Assembly (NCBI GenBank): GCA_014155875.1
Contig: JACEFZ010004117.1
Span: 317,001-381,000, forward strand
Reading direction: 5' to 3'
Origin: Cepaea nemoralis
Lineage: Eukaryota > Mollusca > Gastropoda > Stylommatophora > Helicidae
Length of the DNA: 64,000 nucleotides
The position numbers and the translations under genes are program-made. The first letter of the stretch is position 1; each line of letters opens with the position of its first letter. The notes beneath the pieces were generated by a model. It was not told the DNA's origin. It saw only the letters and a list, made by a program, of their open reading frames with translations, and did no database searches. Below are positions 32,243 to 44,070 of the stretch, piece after piece.

Positions 32243-32851
32243 TGTCAAGATCTCCAATAAGACCTTACAGAGGTAAGGAGAGTAAACACAAGTCTAGTAG
32301 GGAGACACCAGACAGGAGAGACACCAAGCACTATAAATAGCCTCACAAGGAGACACATTTGTGTCAGACCAGGGGCCAATGCGTACAGCTGAGCGAGGGC
32401 TTTCCCCAAGCCATTGGGAAGCTTGTCCTTGCGAGTAACCGTGAAGTGCCCGGTTACTCGAGCTCACAAGCCAGCGTGCTTGCGAGACCATGCACGCAAT
32501 AATAGCTACTGCACGGAGAGGACAGTGTCCGTGCTTGTCCACGCAATGTGTAGCGTGTGAACAGACCCGACTGGAGACGGTAGAGAGCAGACGTATCCTT
32601 AACCAATGCTATAGTTTCTAGGCAATAGGCAAACATTAGGCTGTTCATTTAGATTGTGATTTCGAGCATCATTTCTCACCACTTCATTGCATTCGTGTTG
32701 TATAACGATGATGAAGTATAACGCTCGCAGAGCCATTCAAATGTCGGCTCTAAATAAATTGCATTCCTTTCGCAAATGTCACGAGTTGTTATTTCGTGCG
32801 GTGCGAAAGTAGGGGAGTCCTGAGAATCTGCAGCGAACAAGTCGCTGACAG
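32243..32851 (+). repeat. 3' LTR (complete, ~609 bp)
   Basis: Begins TGTCAAGATC after the polypurine tract and ends GCTGACAG. Its last 353 bp equal the 5' LTR remnant. A TATA box, CTATAAATAG at 32,331-32,340, and AATAAA at 32,753-32,758 are placed as expected for U3 and R. The start is inferred from the polypurine tract, since the matching part of the 5' LTR is missing. Confidence 0.75.
32331..32340 (+). promoter_or_regulatory. LTR TATA box
   Basis: CTATAAATAG about 90 bp into the 3' LTR. It is the only promoter-like motif recognised in the element, and it is missing from the truncated 5' LTR. Confidence 0.6.
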
Positions 32852-32859
32852 TTGTGCAG

Positions 32860-34100
32860 TGCTATTCTTTTATGTTTCTTGTCCTGCATGAGTGTTTTCT
32901 GTTGTTTGCTGTGCTTTGTGTTGCTAAACATACATTTTCTGATTTATCTTTCCTTTATGCGTGTGATTGTATATTTTGGAGAATTTAACCTTGTTACTAG
33001 GAATATTATATTTGGTATGATGTATGTGTTGACTATTGTGCTCCTACCAAATTTTGTGCATATGGTTTATGTTTTGTTCTATTGCCATTTATTATTTGCT
33101 GGAGGACTCTTGTGTGATGGTATTGAGGTTATTTTTTTCTAATTAGAGCACCCAGATTGGTGTACTTCTAATGCCGGAAACTACTCGTTTCAATGCATGT
33201 ATGTGCCGACCAGCCTGTCATGTATTGCACACACTCTGTGTTTTGGAGTGATATGTTTTTGAATTTCCATTGTCGTGACCGTTTAAATGGCTATGTGTTT
33301 GTGTTATTAGAAGTGATGTGTGCCAGTACTGCTTTGTGACCTCTGTGTACTGGAGAGTTTCTTGCAGGTGTGGTTTGTATTTTGTGGTGTGTTGTAGTTA
33401 CGTATATTCTATCTAACCTAGCTGATCTGTTATGTGTATTGTTTCTGTGTGTTGTATCTTTACTGTTGGGGTGTTTGTGTCTGAATGCGCCTGTTTATGT
33501 CTGTCGTGTATGTGTTACAGTGTATCGAGTTGATTCATGTCGTGTTGGCCAGCTCTTCTGATCTGCGTTTTCACTTCCCCACTCAGCTGTAGTTAAACAA
33601 CAGTTGAAGTCACCATAAAAAACATCGTTCCCCCCTCTTTATATCTGTGCTAATAGGCCGTCTAAGTGCTCCAAGAATTGTGATTAGTAATTGTAATTTG
33701 CTGGGGCATTAACGTTGACTATAGTATAAAAAGGTCGCTTAAAAGTCGACAGGGTCGACTTCATTGCATCGGGTTTTAGCCCATATGGGAAATTGTATGT
33801 GTGTTGCTTTTAACACGTATGATGGCAATGTCTCTGGTCGGCCTTGTGTGTGTCGGGATTTTACCATTTATCTGAAGTTTGTTTTATGGCTGTTCCTGAA
33901 CCTGTGTGGTATGTCGCTAGGCTGAAGAATGAGTGTCTGAGTTCTAACTGTGTATTGACTAGCTTTGTATGGGCGACTTCGCGTATTATTGTTTCTTATA
34001 GGAGAATTAAGTCAGGTTTGTATTTGTGTACGAATGTGACGATATGTTTTTGTTTATTGCTTAAATCTGAAATATTAAGACCTATAATGAACATATAAAT
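32860..34100 (-). pseudogene. L1/Tx1-like LINE endonuclease remnant
   Basis: Not an open frame, but the minus strand reads in order: GLNISDLSNKQKHIVTF and KPDLILL-stop-ET (~34,060-33,970), VNVNAPANYN (~33,720), FLEHLDGLLAQI, VFYGDFNCCLTTAEWGSE (~33,580), RLDRIYV (~33,410), GHKAVLAHI and RQWKFKN (~33,320-33,260). These match the order of APE-type endonuclease motifs in L1/Tx1-type LINEs (GLN, LLQET, GDFN, RLDRIYV, SDH, YWKFNN). Many stops and frame changes show it is old. RT is missing: the sequence stops at the LTR end at 32,851. Confidence 0.65.
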
Positions 34101-34110
34101 ACTCATCATA

Positions 34111-34352
34111 AGCCGGCTCCGTGGGGAAGGCGTTACGGGCGCAGTTCGTAATCCCGCATACCGTGTTCGAAATACAGCTGCAAGCGATCTGGCAGCAGAC
34201 CGCTTTGCTTCGGGTTTTTTTTTAAAAATGGTATGGGTGCCGGTCGTTCAGTTAGCAATAGCAAACTGCTGAATGTGAGCTTACTAAGAGATCACAAACA
34301 GCCAGAAATGCTGGGGTTGACTGCGACATCATGTAAAGGATATGCAACTAAC
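34111..34352 (+). mobile_element. tRNA-derived SINE, family A, full length
   Basis: The head has an A-box-like GGCTCCGTGGGGAAGGCG and a B-box-like GTGTTCGAAATAC. The body is GCCGGTCGTTCAG, CAAACTGCTGAATGTGAG, AATGCTGGGGTTGACTGCG, ending TGTAAAGGATATGCAACTAAC. ~240 bp, shared with 53,293-53,528, 62,400-62,624 and 63,381-63,624. Confidence 0.8.
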
Positions 34353-34774
34353 TTTAACTTATATCTTGGATAGGGTTGCATGAAGCTCCCCATTTTCTCC
34401 TCATGGTTCTTAAAGGGGAATACTCAACATCTGGGTTTCCCCGTGGCGTGTTGGGCGATGTCTTTAATTTCCTGTCGTTTCATTATCGCGGGGATCCTGG
34501 GCAGTCTCGCGCTTTGCCTCTCTTTATCGCAATGCTCCAGGGTAATATTGATGTCCGAGTTTGGTATTTTTAACTGTACCCGGTGAAGGTTGTCAAACAT
34601 TTCGACGTGCATGTCTGCTGCTTAGGTTCGAAACCACCTAGTCGGTGCTTCATACTTATGCAGACTGTCAGCTAGGCTTGGTAGCACACCAGCTAGTCTC
34701 ACCAGTGCGCTCACTCTGAACGCCGGCGTCGATTTTCTGGCGGTTCCAAGACCGAGGATGGACACAACAACTAC

Positions 34775-35415
34775 GCCTGTCCGTGGGATCATATTTCCAT
34801 GCAGCCCCTTGGGTCATATTTCCAGGGAGCGCGTTGGATCATATTTCCATACAGCCCGTTGGATCATATTTCCATACAGCCCGTTGGATTATATTTCCAT
34901 GCAGCCCGTTGGATCATATTTTCATATAGTCCGTTGGATCATATTTCCAGGGAGCCCGTTTGATCATATTTCCATGCAGCCCGTTGGATCATATTTCCAT
35001 ACAGCCCGTTGGATCATATTTCCATACAGCCCGTTGGATCATATTTCCAGTGAGCCCTTTGGATCATATTTCCATACAGCCCGTTGGATCATATTTTCAT
35101 ACAGTCCGTTGGATCATATTTCCAGGGAGCCCGTTGGATCATATCTCCTTGCAGCCCGTTGAATCAAATGTCCATGCAGTCCGTTGGATCATATTTCCAT
35201 GCAGCCTGTTGAATCATATTTCAATGTAGTCCGTTGGATCACATTTCCATACAGTCCGTTGGATTATATTTCCATGCAGCCCGTTGGATCATATTTTCAT
35301 ACAGTCCTTTGGTTCATATCCCCAGGGAGCCCGGTGGATCATATTTCCATGTAGTCCGTTGGATCACATTTCCATACAGTCCGTTGAATCATATTTCCAT
35401 GCAGCCCGTTGGCAG
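34775..35415. repeat. 25-bp minisatellite (~25 copies)
   Basis: Tandem CCCGTTGGATCATATTTCCA unit ending TACAG, with CATGCAG, CAGGGAG and TATAGT variants. Repetitive frames here are a by-product. Confidence 0.95.
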
Positions 35416-35539
35416 ACATGGTCAGCGATGCGCTGGTGGTGATTCTGACGGCAGCTTGGTCCGTGGACTGACTGTAATTGAGCTATGAGGCACCCTGCAA
35501 ACTGCAGTAATCATATTGTTCAGCTGTTGACTAGAGAGT

Positions 35540-35800
35540 GCTTCACCGCACTACCTTGGCTTCCAATATGAAACACGGATGTCTGTAACTGACAATATTG
35601 GAAGCAGGGCAATATCCAGGGGCACAGAAAAGAGGAGGGTGGCTGAGAAACATAGACATGACACAGACTTGTCAGAATGTCGGGCTTAGACTTCATGCTG
35701 AGCCGTGGAGAATTGATGAAAACAGGCCATTGGAGCACCATGATGTGGAAGACTGAATATACACTCCTGGAACTTGCGGCCAGATGATGATGATGATTAG
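35540..35800 (+). pseudogene. Possible LINE 3' tail remnant
   Basis: The plus strand carries a short reading with GAQKRGGWLRNIDMTQTCQN and ends in a GATGATGATGATG tail, a layout resembling LINE C-termini elsewhere in the window. Similarity is weak. Confidence 0.3.
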
Positions 35801-35869
35801 TGTTGTGGCTTTATTTCTCTGCAAATGCTCACAATATAGTAAGTCATGGGGAATGAATGCACATTCCAT

Positions 35870-36432
35870 CCATTCATCATGTGCCATGCCGGTAAGTGTG
35901 GGCGGTCATGATTTGCCATTTCACTCGATCACCAGAGTCGTGGATCAGGTCAGCGTTCCTGTCTCGATCATGTCACGTGGCCAGGCTATCCAGGTTTTTA
36001 CTTATTTGTCTCCCCCATTATCTCTTACCCTCAATCTTGTCAGTTGTCACCGAGTTCTCTAATTTATTTCTCCTCATAACATGTCCAAAATATCTTGACT
36101 GTCTGCGTCTAATTTCTCTAATCAGTTTACGATTTTCATTTGTTTCTTGAAGGACTTGTTCATTGGTTTTTCTGTCTGTCCATTGTATTCTTTGCATTCT
36201 CCTCAGAAACCACATTTCCACAGCCATCAGCTGTTTTTCAGCTTGTCTGCTCATTGCCCAAGTTTGACATCCATTCAAAAGTACAGGTTCTATGTATAAG
36301 GGAGCACCTCAACACTCTTTTTTTTTTCCTTCTTTTTATTGTTCAGTATGTTTTTCATCTTGCAAAAGGCTACTTTCGCCATGGCAATTTTTGTTCTAAT
36401 CTCTTCAAGGAATCTCCCATCAGATGTTATTA
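35870..36432 (-). mobile_element. 5'-truncated RTE/BovB-like LINE
   Basis: Begins on + with CCATCCATTCATCATGTGCC (the element's 3' tail) and follows the 52,334-53,270 copy through its C-terminal tail and thumb (CQTWAMSRQAEKQLMAVEM on minus at 36,018-36,278) to ATCTCCCATCAGATGTTAT at ~36,432. Interrupted frames; TSD not resolved. Confidence 0.8.
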
Positions 36433-36477
36433 GCATATGTTTAAACATGATACAATCGGTCTATCAAAACCTGGCTA

Positions 36478-37100
<623 letters not shown>

Positions 37101-37114
37101 ACTATTGGTCCTCA

Positions 37115-37185
37115 CATCATCATCATAATCATCAAGTGCCATGCAGGCTGGCGTAAACGTTCATAGATCTCGGTCTTTGGTATTC
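37115..37185 (-). mobile_element. LINE 3'-end fragment
   Basis: AAGTGCCATGCAGGCTGGCG and AGATCTCGGTCTTTGGT with a preceding (CAT)n tract match the 3' end of the LINE at 6,004-6,070. Confidence 0.6.
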
Positions 37186-37189
37186 ACCC

Positions 37190-38295
37190 GTGGCTCATGA
37201 CTGTACCTACCCGACGAGGATCTCATAAGACAGCTATTAACGTCGTTCATTGAATCTGAAATATGTTTTGTCATGAAGTTTTGGGAAGATAATGTGGTGT
37301 TTTCCCCTTGCCTTCCACATGCACATGGGAGTTTGTTACCTCGGCCTTTGACAGCCATTTCGAACTGTCAGGACAAGTGAGTGCCCTGCTCTGCTTAGCT
37401 GCAGAGTTGTCCATTTATTTGGTGGATACTTGGTCCCATGGGCTGCGTTAAACACCATTGTGTTTCCCATCCTCTACCACTGGGAGATGCAGTTGGGATT
37501 TTCCCTTCCTAAAGGTCTGGTCTATTAAGGCCAAAACTCTCCGGTACTTTTAGAGGACACATCAGTCATAGTAAAACACATCTCTTCCTCCCTCTTCTAC
37601 ACACACACACGCCATCACTACTACCTCCACCATCACCACCACCTATTCTTAGAACAGCCACACAAGCATCCTTATTAATCCAGAGTCTCGGAAAATAAAC
37701 CAATTAACAATCGCCTGGGGAAAGTTGGTATTGTACAAAGTATCTCATTTCTAATTGTTATAGTCTAACTACTTATTCCTCCTGGCTCCTAGGCCTACAA
37801 CATGTAATCGCGCCATCACATCATAGATCCGTAGCTACTTCAGGACAATGCTTTTTTTTTTTTTTACATGTCTAACTAACTGTATAACCCAGTGTGTACA
37901 CATACGTAACAGTTTATTGGGACGTGTTTTGTGTAAATTTCACTGCATCGTAAATGTTATGTATCATCCTGTGCTTATAGTAAAGAATTACATTTAGATA
38001 GAATGGATCAACCAGCGGGTAGAGCATTCTACATGAGAACAACGGGATGCAAGACGAAAAGGCGACTCAGGGTGAGATAGCTAGATGGAGTAAAAGAGAC
38101 ACGGACGAAATCAAATATTACATTAGCACAAGCAACAAGACAAAGTGCCGAAAACAACACACCAGAAAACATCTTAATCATGATCAACACCATCTGTGCA
38201 ACACTTCACGGCAAAATCGGCAGAACAAAACATGAAGGTTATATTAAGGGCCATAACCTGAAAATTAAACTTGCGGCTTGTGTTAATATAGTTAA
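37190..38295. other. No recognised gene
   Basis: Mixed sequence with a short CACCATCACCACCACC-type run near 37,610-37,645 and a T-run at 37,851-37,865. No element recognised. Confidence 0.3.
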
Positions 38296-38299
38296 TTCC

Positions 38300-38520
38300 C
38301 TTCATTTACATCATCACCATGTACGGTACCAAATAATGAAGGCCCTCACGTCTCGCCACAGACCTCGGTCCGTGGTGTCCTGGGTCGATACTGTTGATGA
38401 AGTTCCTTCACGTCACCGACTTCATCCATCCAGCTTCATTTCTCACGTTTTGCTGCTGCCCATTCTACCGCTGATGTTTTTCAGTTGTCACGATGTTTTC
38501 CCATTGCCTTTCTTCAATTT
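38300..38520 (-). mobile_element. LINE 3'-end remnant
   Basis: CATCATCACCATGTACGG followed by CCACAGACCTCGGTCCGTGG and TCATCCATCCAGCTTCATTT parallels the 3' terminal 170 bp of the LINE at 6,004-7,646 with many changes. Confidence 0.55.
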
Positions 38521-38649
38521 ATATGAATCACCAGAAAACGGGAAGTAGAGCTGCTAGAACACAATCACAAGCAACGAAATGGACGTTGCGTCTAAAGCCT
38601 TCGTCAGCACAGAATAAACAAAGACATACGGACACATTCATTCATTCAT

Positions 38650-39195
38650 TCATTCATTCAGTAGCATGTCCTTTGCAGAACCTCGCTCCCATAACAACCT
38701 TCCGGAAAACCTCTCGATCATAAGCAAGATGTCCTGCGTCCGATACACCCATCTGGAGATCATCTGCCATATCCTGCACCCATCTTCTCTTTGGCCTTCC
38801 TCTTCCTCTCTTCCCAGACATATACCCCTCCATTATTGTTCTCTCCAAACTTTCGTGACGTTTCAAGTGACCAACATATTTCAATTTTCTTTGTTTTATC
38901 GTTTTTAATAGCCAAACTTCTTCAATATTCAGCTCTTGAAGTATTGATGCATTTGTTCTTTTCTTTACCCAGGATATTCTTAGAACTCGTCTATAACATT
39001 TATATTCAAAGGCACTTGTGCGCTGCTCAGCTTGTTTAGTAAGTGTCCAGTTCTCACAGGCGTATGTTGCAATGGGAAAGATGCATGCTCTTAAAAATCT
39101 AAATTTTGTAGTTCTGTCTGTCCCATTCCATAATATATTCAGTTGTTTTAGTCTTTGAAGAGCAATTGATAATCGCCGTTTAATTTCTTTCATTG
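38650..39195 (-). mobile_element. 5'-truncated BovB/RTE-like LINE with (ATGA)n tail
   Basis: A minus-strand 179-codon frame (38,654-39,193) encodes the RT thumb and C-terminal tail: FLRACIFPIATYACENW, FEYKCYRRVLRISW, KYVGHLKRHESLERTIMEG, SGKRGRGRPKRRWVQDM. The + strand shows a (CATT)n tract at 38,637-38,660, which is the element's 3' tail. The frame is intact over its length but lacks the catalytic palm. Confidence 0.8.
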
Positions 39196-39456
39196 TGTCA
39201 CCGTTATTGGTGACACAGCTACATGAAAAACACTACATGAAAGTATCAAAATACAATTTACTTAACTGTATCCTTGTTGTGGCTGGATACGTCTTAAACG
39301 ATCAGCGCGTATGTTGACTTACAATGGATTGAATGAACCGGATTTGTTGTTAAAGTGGGCCAATGGACTAAAGGTCAATAACGTCACAAGCCCAGTGATT
39401 GGCCTAGTCACCCGAGGGGAGAACGCCCACTAGGGGGAAGGGGAGGTTCCCATGTG

Positions 39457-42400
39457 TCCATTGGCACCTTTCCGTCTTGACAGACGATAGTTTGGAACAT
39501 TGTGCTTCAAAAAGGCTTAATAACTGTCATATGGCAATAACTACGATCCATGGCGGTGGCGAGTGTGGCTGGTAAGGCCAATTCTTGCTGCAAATGTTTG
39601 CCCACAGTAGGTGCATGTGAAAACATGGTCATTTCCACCATTTTGCACCATCTTACGTCTCTCACGCTCTGTGTGTGCTTTATCTGCAATCATTTTCTCC
39701 TTTGTCTTTATTCCATTTCTGATATTTGCCCTCCATGCAACACGTTCAGCGGCGACGTGCTCCCATTGTGCATTATCAATGCCTGTATCAATCATGTCCC
39801 GCTTACACACATCTTTGTATCGTAGTAGAGGCCGACCCTGAGATCTCCTACCCGTCTGTAATTCACCAAAAAAGATGTCCTTTGGTATTCTACCATCATC
39901 CATCCTCCTAACGTGTCCTATCCATCTAAGTCTACGAAGACTGAGCATGGAATACACCGTCACACAACCTGATCTTTCCAATACTTCAGTATTTGTGATT
40001 TTGTCTTGCCACTTAATACCAAGTATTCTTCGCAGACACCGCATATGAAAGCTGTTTAAACGTTTCTCTTGGCGTGAGTAAGTTGTCCAGGTTTCACTGC
40101 CATAAAGAAGAGTACTAAGGACACAGGCTTGGTAGACGAGGACTTTTGTTTTGGCAGTAAGCTTCCTGTTCTCCCAGACTCTTTTTGCTAACATGTTCAT
40201 TGTTGTTGCTGCCTTGCCAATCCTGATGTTGATTTCCTGATCGAGGGATAATTTGCTATTTACCTCTGATCCAAGATATGTAAAATGGTCTACTATCTCC
40301 AGTTCGGCGTTGTCAATAAAGATTGATGGTACACCATGTGCACCTTGTGACATAATCTGTGTCTTCTTTTTGTTAATTGTTAAACCAAATTCAGAACAAG
40401 CATTGGAGAATGCAGATAGTAGATGTTGTAATTCTTCCTCAGAGTGGGTCGTAATCGCAGCATCATCCGCAAAAAGCAACTCTCTGATTAGTACCCTGCT
40501 AATTTTGGTCTTGGCCTTCAATCTCTGAGCATTATAGAGGCCACCATCTGAGCGTGAGTGAATGTATATACCGTCATCCTGATCACGAAAGGCATATTTC
40601 AGTAGAAGTGAAAAGTATATCCCAAAGAGGGTGGGGGATAGTACACAACCTTGCTTAACTCCACTCTTGATTTCAAACTCTTCTGAAGTTGAGCCATCAA
40701 ACTTGATTATACCCTTCATGCCTGTGTGGAACGATTCCACAATGGACAGAAGAGTTGGTGGACAGCCAATCTTCTTTAGTGCTTTGAACAGACCCTCACG
40801 ACTGACCAAATCGAATGCCTTTGTGAGGTCGATGAAGGCAATAAACAGTGGCTGATTTTGTTCCCGGCATTTTTCTTGCATCTGTCGCAATGAGAATATC
40901 ATATCAATGGTAGACCGGTTCTGACGGAAGCCGCACTGTGATTCGGGGTAGACTTGATCTCCCAGGACTTGAAGTCTGCGCAGGACAATTCTGGCAAATA
41001 CTTTCCCAACAATACACAGAAGTGAGATACCCCTATAGTTGTTGCAGTCGCTCCGATCTCCCTTGTTCTTGTACAGCGTTATGATGTTTGAATCTTTGAA
41101 ATCCTGTGGGACTTGTCCTTCTCGCCAGCATAGCTCTATTAGCTGGTAGATCTGTAGAGCGAGGGTGTCTTGCCCACTCCTGATCACCTCTATTGGAATC
41201 CCATCCTTACCTGGAGCCTTGCCAGATGCAAGCTCATTTATAGCACACTTAACTTCTGTTATAGTGGGAAGTGTGTCCAGGTGGTCAAGAGTTGGCAGGG
41301 CCTCTATGGCGTTGAGGGCATCATCCGCCAGCTTGGTCTCACTTGAGTAAAGCTCTAAATAGTGCTCGACCCATCTATCCATCTGCTGTTTCTTATCAGT
41401 GATGATTTCTCCAGTCAAGGTTTTCAGCGGTGCACTTCTTTTGATCATTGGACCACAGGCTTTCTTTATCCCTTCATACATGCTTCTGATGTTTCCCTTA
41501 TCACTTGCGATTTGAATAGACTCACATAACTTGATCCAATAGTCATTCGCACACTGCCTGGCAGCCTTTTGTACATCCTTCCTCGCTTGCTTCAGCTCAC
41601 TCAGAGTGTTACGCGTTGGTCTTTCCTTGTTTCTTAAGAGAGCTATCTTCTTTTTATCAATCAAGGGCTGCAGTATCTGGCTGTTTGCCGCAAACCAGTC
41701 CTGCCTCTTATGATCCACAGTGCCGTAAACCCCTACCGCTGTTTTATAAATAGTTTCCTTAAGTTTACTCCATTTATCATTTACTATACAATTTTCTGAT
41801 GTATCATTGAAAGCGTCCTCAAGTTGCTGTTGAAATTCAAAGCACTTTCCAGGATCGTGAGTGTTAATAATATTAATCCTGGGGCTAGACTTGTGTTTAG
41901 CTGTGTAGATTCTCTTTGGTCTCAGTCTAACCCTTGCAACAACCAAAGAATGATCTGTATCACAGTCAGCACTGTGGTAACTTCGAGTTAATGATGTATG
42001 GTTCAGATGTTGTCTCCGTGTGATAATGAAGTCCAGCTGATGCCAATGGCCGGATCTTGGATGTTTCCATGTGACCTTATGCATCTCTTTTGTTTTAAAA
42101 AAGGAGTTTGTAATACATAGGTCATTTCTAGTGCAATGCTCCAGCAGCCTTTGCCCATTATCATTCATGCGACCGATGTTGTATTTTCCAAGGCACACTG
42201 GCCATGAACTCGAGTCCTTGCCCACACGAGCATTGAAATCACCGAGCATATAAATGTAGTCGGATTTTGGAACTGCCTTGATCGCAGAGTCTAGCTGCTC
42301 ATAGAACGTATCTTTCACATCATCAGAGGAAGTGAGTGTCGGTGCATATGCAGTGAGAATGGTGGCAAATCCACAAGAGGTTGCCAAGCGCAGTGATAAT

Positions 42401-43440
42401 AATCTTTCATTACCTCCAGCTGGGATATCAATCATTCCCAGTAGCGAATTCTTCACTGCAAAGCCCACACCATGTTGCCTTTTTTCTGCCTGCCCTCTTC
42501 CCTTCCAAAAAAAGGTGTAATTGTTTTCCCTGAGTGACCCTTCCTCAGCGAGGCGAGTCTCCTGCAGGCCAGCAATATCAATGTTAAGACGATTGAGTTC
42601 AGCATCAATCACAGCCGTTTTTCTCACATCGTCAATATTTGTCAAGTCAGTGGAAAATCCTGGACACATGGTTCTCACGTTCCAGGTTGCAAGCCGTAGC
42701 TTGAGGTTTCTATTATTCTTTCTATTAGTACCTGGTGCATTGGTTTTACAGCCTGCGATTCAGATTTTGTCCTAGCCCCAAGCACCCATTGAAGCAGGCA
42801 GGCTGTGGCGGATCAGCACCCAATTGGCCGGGGGCTGCCCAGCTTGAGGCGGGCGGTAGCTGATCAGTGACACCTGTAGGTGTCTCCCACCGTCAGAGGC
42901 AACGCGTGGCGCCCCATGTCTACGCCAACTGACAAGGACTTATAACCCGTAACAGTTGCCTCTCGCTTTGATTCCGAGACCGGTTAAGACCAGGGATGGA
43001 GTTATTGCCTCTCCATAGCACAAAGCCTGGGCTAAAATAAAGAAACCATGTGTTGCCCATGCAGCATGATCCCTCTCTCGGCCTGCCTAGTTCACTCCAG
43101 AGGAAAGTTAACACCTATACATCTGGAACAAGACAAGCTGCAGAAGCTGCCGGATCAGCAAAGCAATGCTCTAACTGTCCGCCTGTCGGAGCTTCGATCC
43201 TAGACCAGCTGCCAACCAAGGCTTAGGGCCTGGTCTGCCCTGCCATGACTTATTTTGTCTTTGGGTTGCATTTCCTCGCACAAGGATAAGGCTAGTACCC
43301 TCCCAATTGCGCTCTTCCGCCCGAAGCCGTTGGCACAATGTGGGGTGTCGGGTTTGGTAAGCGCCGCCCAACATTCGGCGCTGACAGAAAGCAGGTAGTA
43401 CCGTCTACTGTCATACGGTAGCTCAGTCATATCTGACTAT
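39457..43440 (-). mobile_element. Apparently full-length LINE with endonuclease, RT and C-terminal C2H2 finger
   Basis: An 11-bp target-site duplication GTTCCCATGTG lies at 39,446-39,456 and 43,441-43,451, defining a 3,984-bp insertion. It has a ~680-bp 5' region, one long coding frame and an ~85-bp 3' end without poly(A) or microsatellite tail. The 5' region recurs at 3,515-3,985, supporting a genuine 5' end. No ORF1 with gag-like motifs is present. Clade unresolved. Confidence 0.88.
39541..42678 (-). CDS. LINE endonuclease-reverse transcriptase with C2H2 zinc finger
   Basis: A 1,045-codon uninterrupted frame. The given boundary is a GTG; the frame is open further upstream to ~42,765 and must start earlier, because the endonuclease's first motif (TWNVRTM) begins before 42,678. 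No ATG precedes it, so the true start is unclear. Domains: APE-type endonuclease (~1-255: AGLQETR, GDFNARVGKD, TDHSLVVARV); RT (~450-800: IITLYKNKGDR, AFIDLTKAFDLV, GVKQGCVLSP, FADD at 736-739, codons 40,462-40,473); thumb with LLYGSETW; C-terminal finger FTCTYCGQTF...H...H (~1,020-1,042). All catalytic signatures are intact. This makes it the best candidate in the window for a recently active LINE. Confidence 0.88.
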   Translation of the reverse strand: MRTMCPGFSTDLTNIDDVRKTAVIDAELNRLNIDIAGLQETRLAEEGSLRENNYTFFWKGRGQAEKRQHGVGFAVKNSLLGMIDIPAGGNERLLSLRLATSCGFATILTAYAPTLTSSDDVKDTFYEQLDSAIKAVPKSDYIYMLGDFNARVGKDSSSWPVCLGKYNIGRMNDNGQRLLEHCTRNDLCITNSFFKTKEMHKVTWKHPRSGHWHQLDFIITRRQHLNHTSLTRSYHSADCDTDHSLVVARVRLRPKRIYTAKHKSSPRINIINTHDPGKCFEFQQQLEDAFNDTSENCIVNDKWSKLKETIYKTAVGVYGTVDHKRQDWFAANSQILQPLIDKKKIALLRNKERPTRNTLSELKQARKDVQKAARQCANDYWIKLCESIQIASDKGNIRSMYEGIKKACGPMIKRSAPLKTLTGEIITDKKQQMDRWVEHYLELYSSETKLADDALNAIEALPTLDHLDTLPTITEVKCAINELASGKAPGKDGIPIEVIRSGQDTLALQIYQLIELCWREGQVPQDFKDSNIITLYKNKGDRSDCNNYRGISLLCIVGKVFARIVLRRLQVLGDQVYPESQCGFRQNRSTIDMIFSLRQMQEKCREQNQPLFIAFIDLTKAFDLVSREGLFKALKKIGCPPTLLSIVESFHTGMKGIIKFDGSTSEEFEIKSGVKQGCVLSPTLFGIYFSLLLKYAFRDQDDGIYIHSRSDGGLYNAQRLKAKTKISRVLIRELLFADDAAITTHSEEELQHLLSAFSNACSEFGLTINKKKTQIMSQGAHGVPSIFIDNAELEIVDHFTYLGSEVNSKLSLDQEINIRIGKAATTMNMLAKRVWENRKLTAKTKVLVYQACVLSTLLYGSETWTTYSRQEKRLNSFHMRCLRRILGIKWQDKITNTEVLERSGCVTVYSMLSLRRLRWIGHVRRMDDGRIPKDIFFGELQTGRRSQGRPLLRYKDVCKRDMIDTGIDNAQWEHVAAERVAWRANIRNGIKTKEKMIADKAHTERERRKMVQNGGNDHVFTCTYCGQTFAARIGLTSHTRHRHGS

Positions 43441-43539
43441 GTTCCCATGTGAGCGAACGGTAATATAGGGATTAGTTAGTGGACTTTACTACTGCGGCAA
43501 TTGGGGGTGAGGCAGGGGGCGGGGGGAGATAAAATATTT

Positions 43540-43880
43540 CGTGTTTCATGGAAACAAAAACAATCAAATACAGAGGTCCTATAAAAACTGGGAATTAAAA
43601 GAGGGTTGATGAAAGAAATAAAAAAGAGGCAAATGAAATACTTCGGACACGTTAAAAGACATAACATTCTCATAACAACCTTTCTGGAGGGCAAGGTTAC
43701 AGGAAAACGATCTGGAGGGCAAGGTTACAGGCAAAAGATCAAGAGACAACGATACAAGTGGGAAGATATAACATCAAGAGATGGACGAATATCAATCTAA
43801 CAGAATGTACAGACCAGAGAAGGCTAGAGGCAGACAGTGTTGGAGATGCATTGCAGCCAACTTTCACTGTGGAGACGGCA
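43540..43880 (+). pseudogene. RTE-like LINE C-terminal remnant
   Basis: 43,606-43,800 reads MKEIKKRQMKYFGHVKRHN, LEGKVTGKRSGG. The GHVKRHN and GKVTGKR signatures match RTE-like C-terminal tails. It ends in GATTGATTGATG near 43,885, a tail-like tetranucleotide run. Confidence 0.65.
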
Positions 43881-43949
43881 CCTGATTGATTGATGTCAAT
43901 ACTAAAACAGTTAGGGTCCGTCGTGCAACACTTTCTCTGTCTGTCTGTC

Positions 43950-44070
<121 letters not shown>

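Larger units (their letters stand above)
24037..32851 (+). mobile_element. Gmr1-like Ty3/gypsy LTR retrotransposon copy B
   Basis: Layout: truncated 5' LTR (24,037-24,389), leader with primer-binding site, gag-pol frame (25,614-30,302), 1.9-kb 3' non-coding stretch, polypurine tract (32,227-32,240) and 3' LTR (32,243-32,851). The two LTR copies share 353 aligned bp with 4 mismatches, indicating fairly recent insertion. The domain order Gag-PR-INT-RT-RH is the diagnostic oddity of the Gmr1 clade; other Ty3/gypsy elements place integrase last. Defects: the 5' LTR lacks its promoter part and gag is frameshifted near its start. No TSD can be read. Confidence 0.88.

Noticed and set aside
32852..33142. 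Hydrophobic 96-codon plus-strand frame that could be a membrane protein
   Set aside because: The opposite strand reads as an old LINE endonuclease. T-rich complement of A-rich LINE coding DNA gives Phe/Leu/Val-rich shadow frames.
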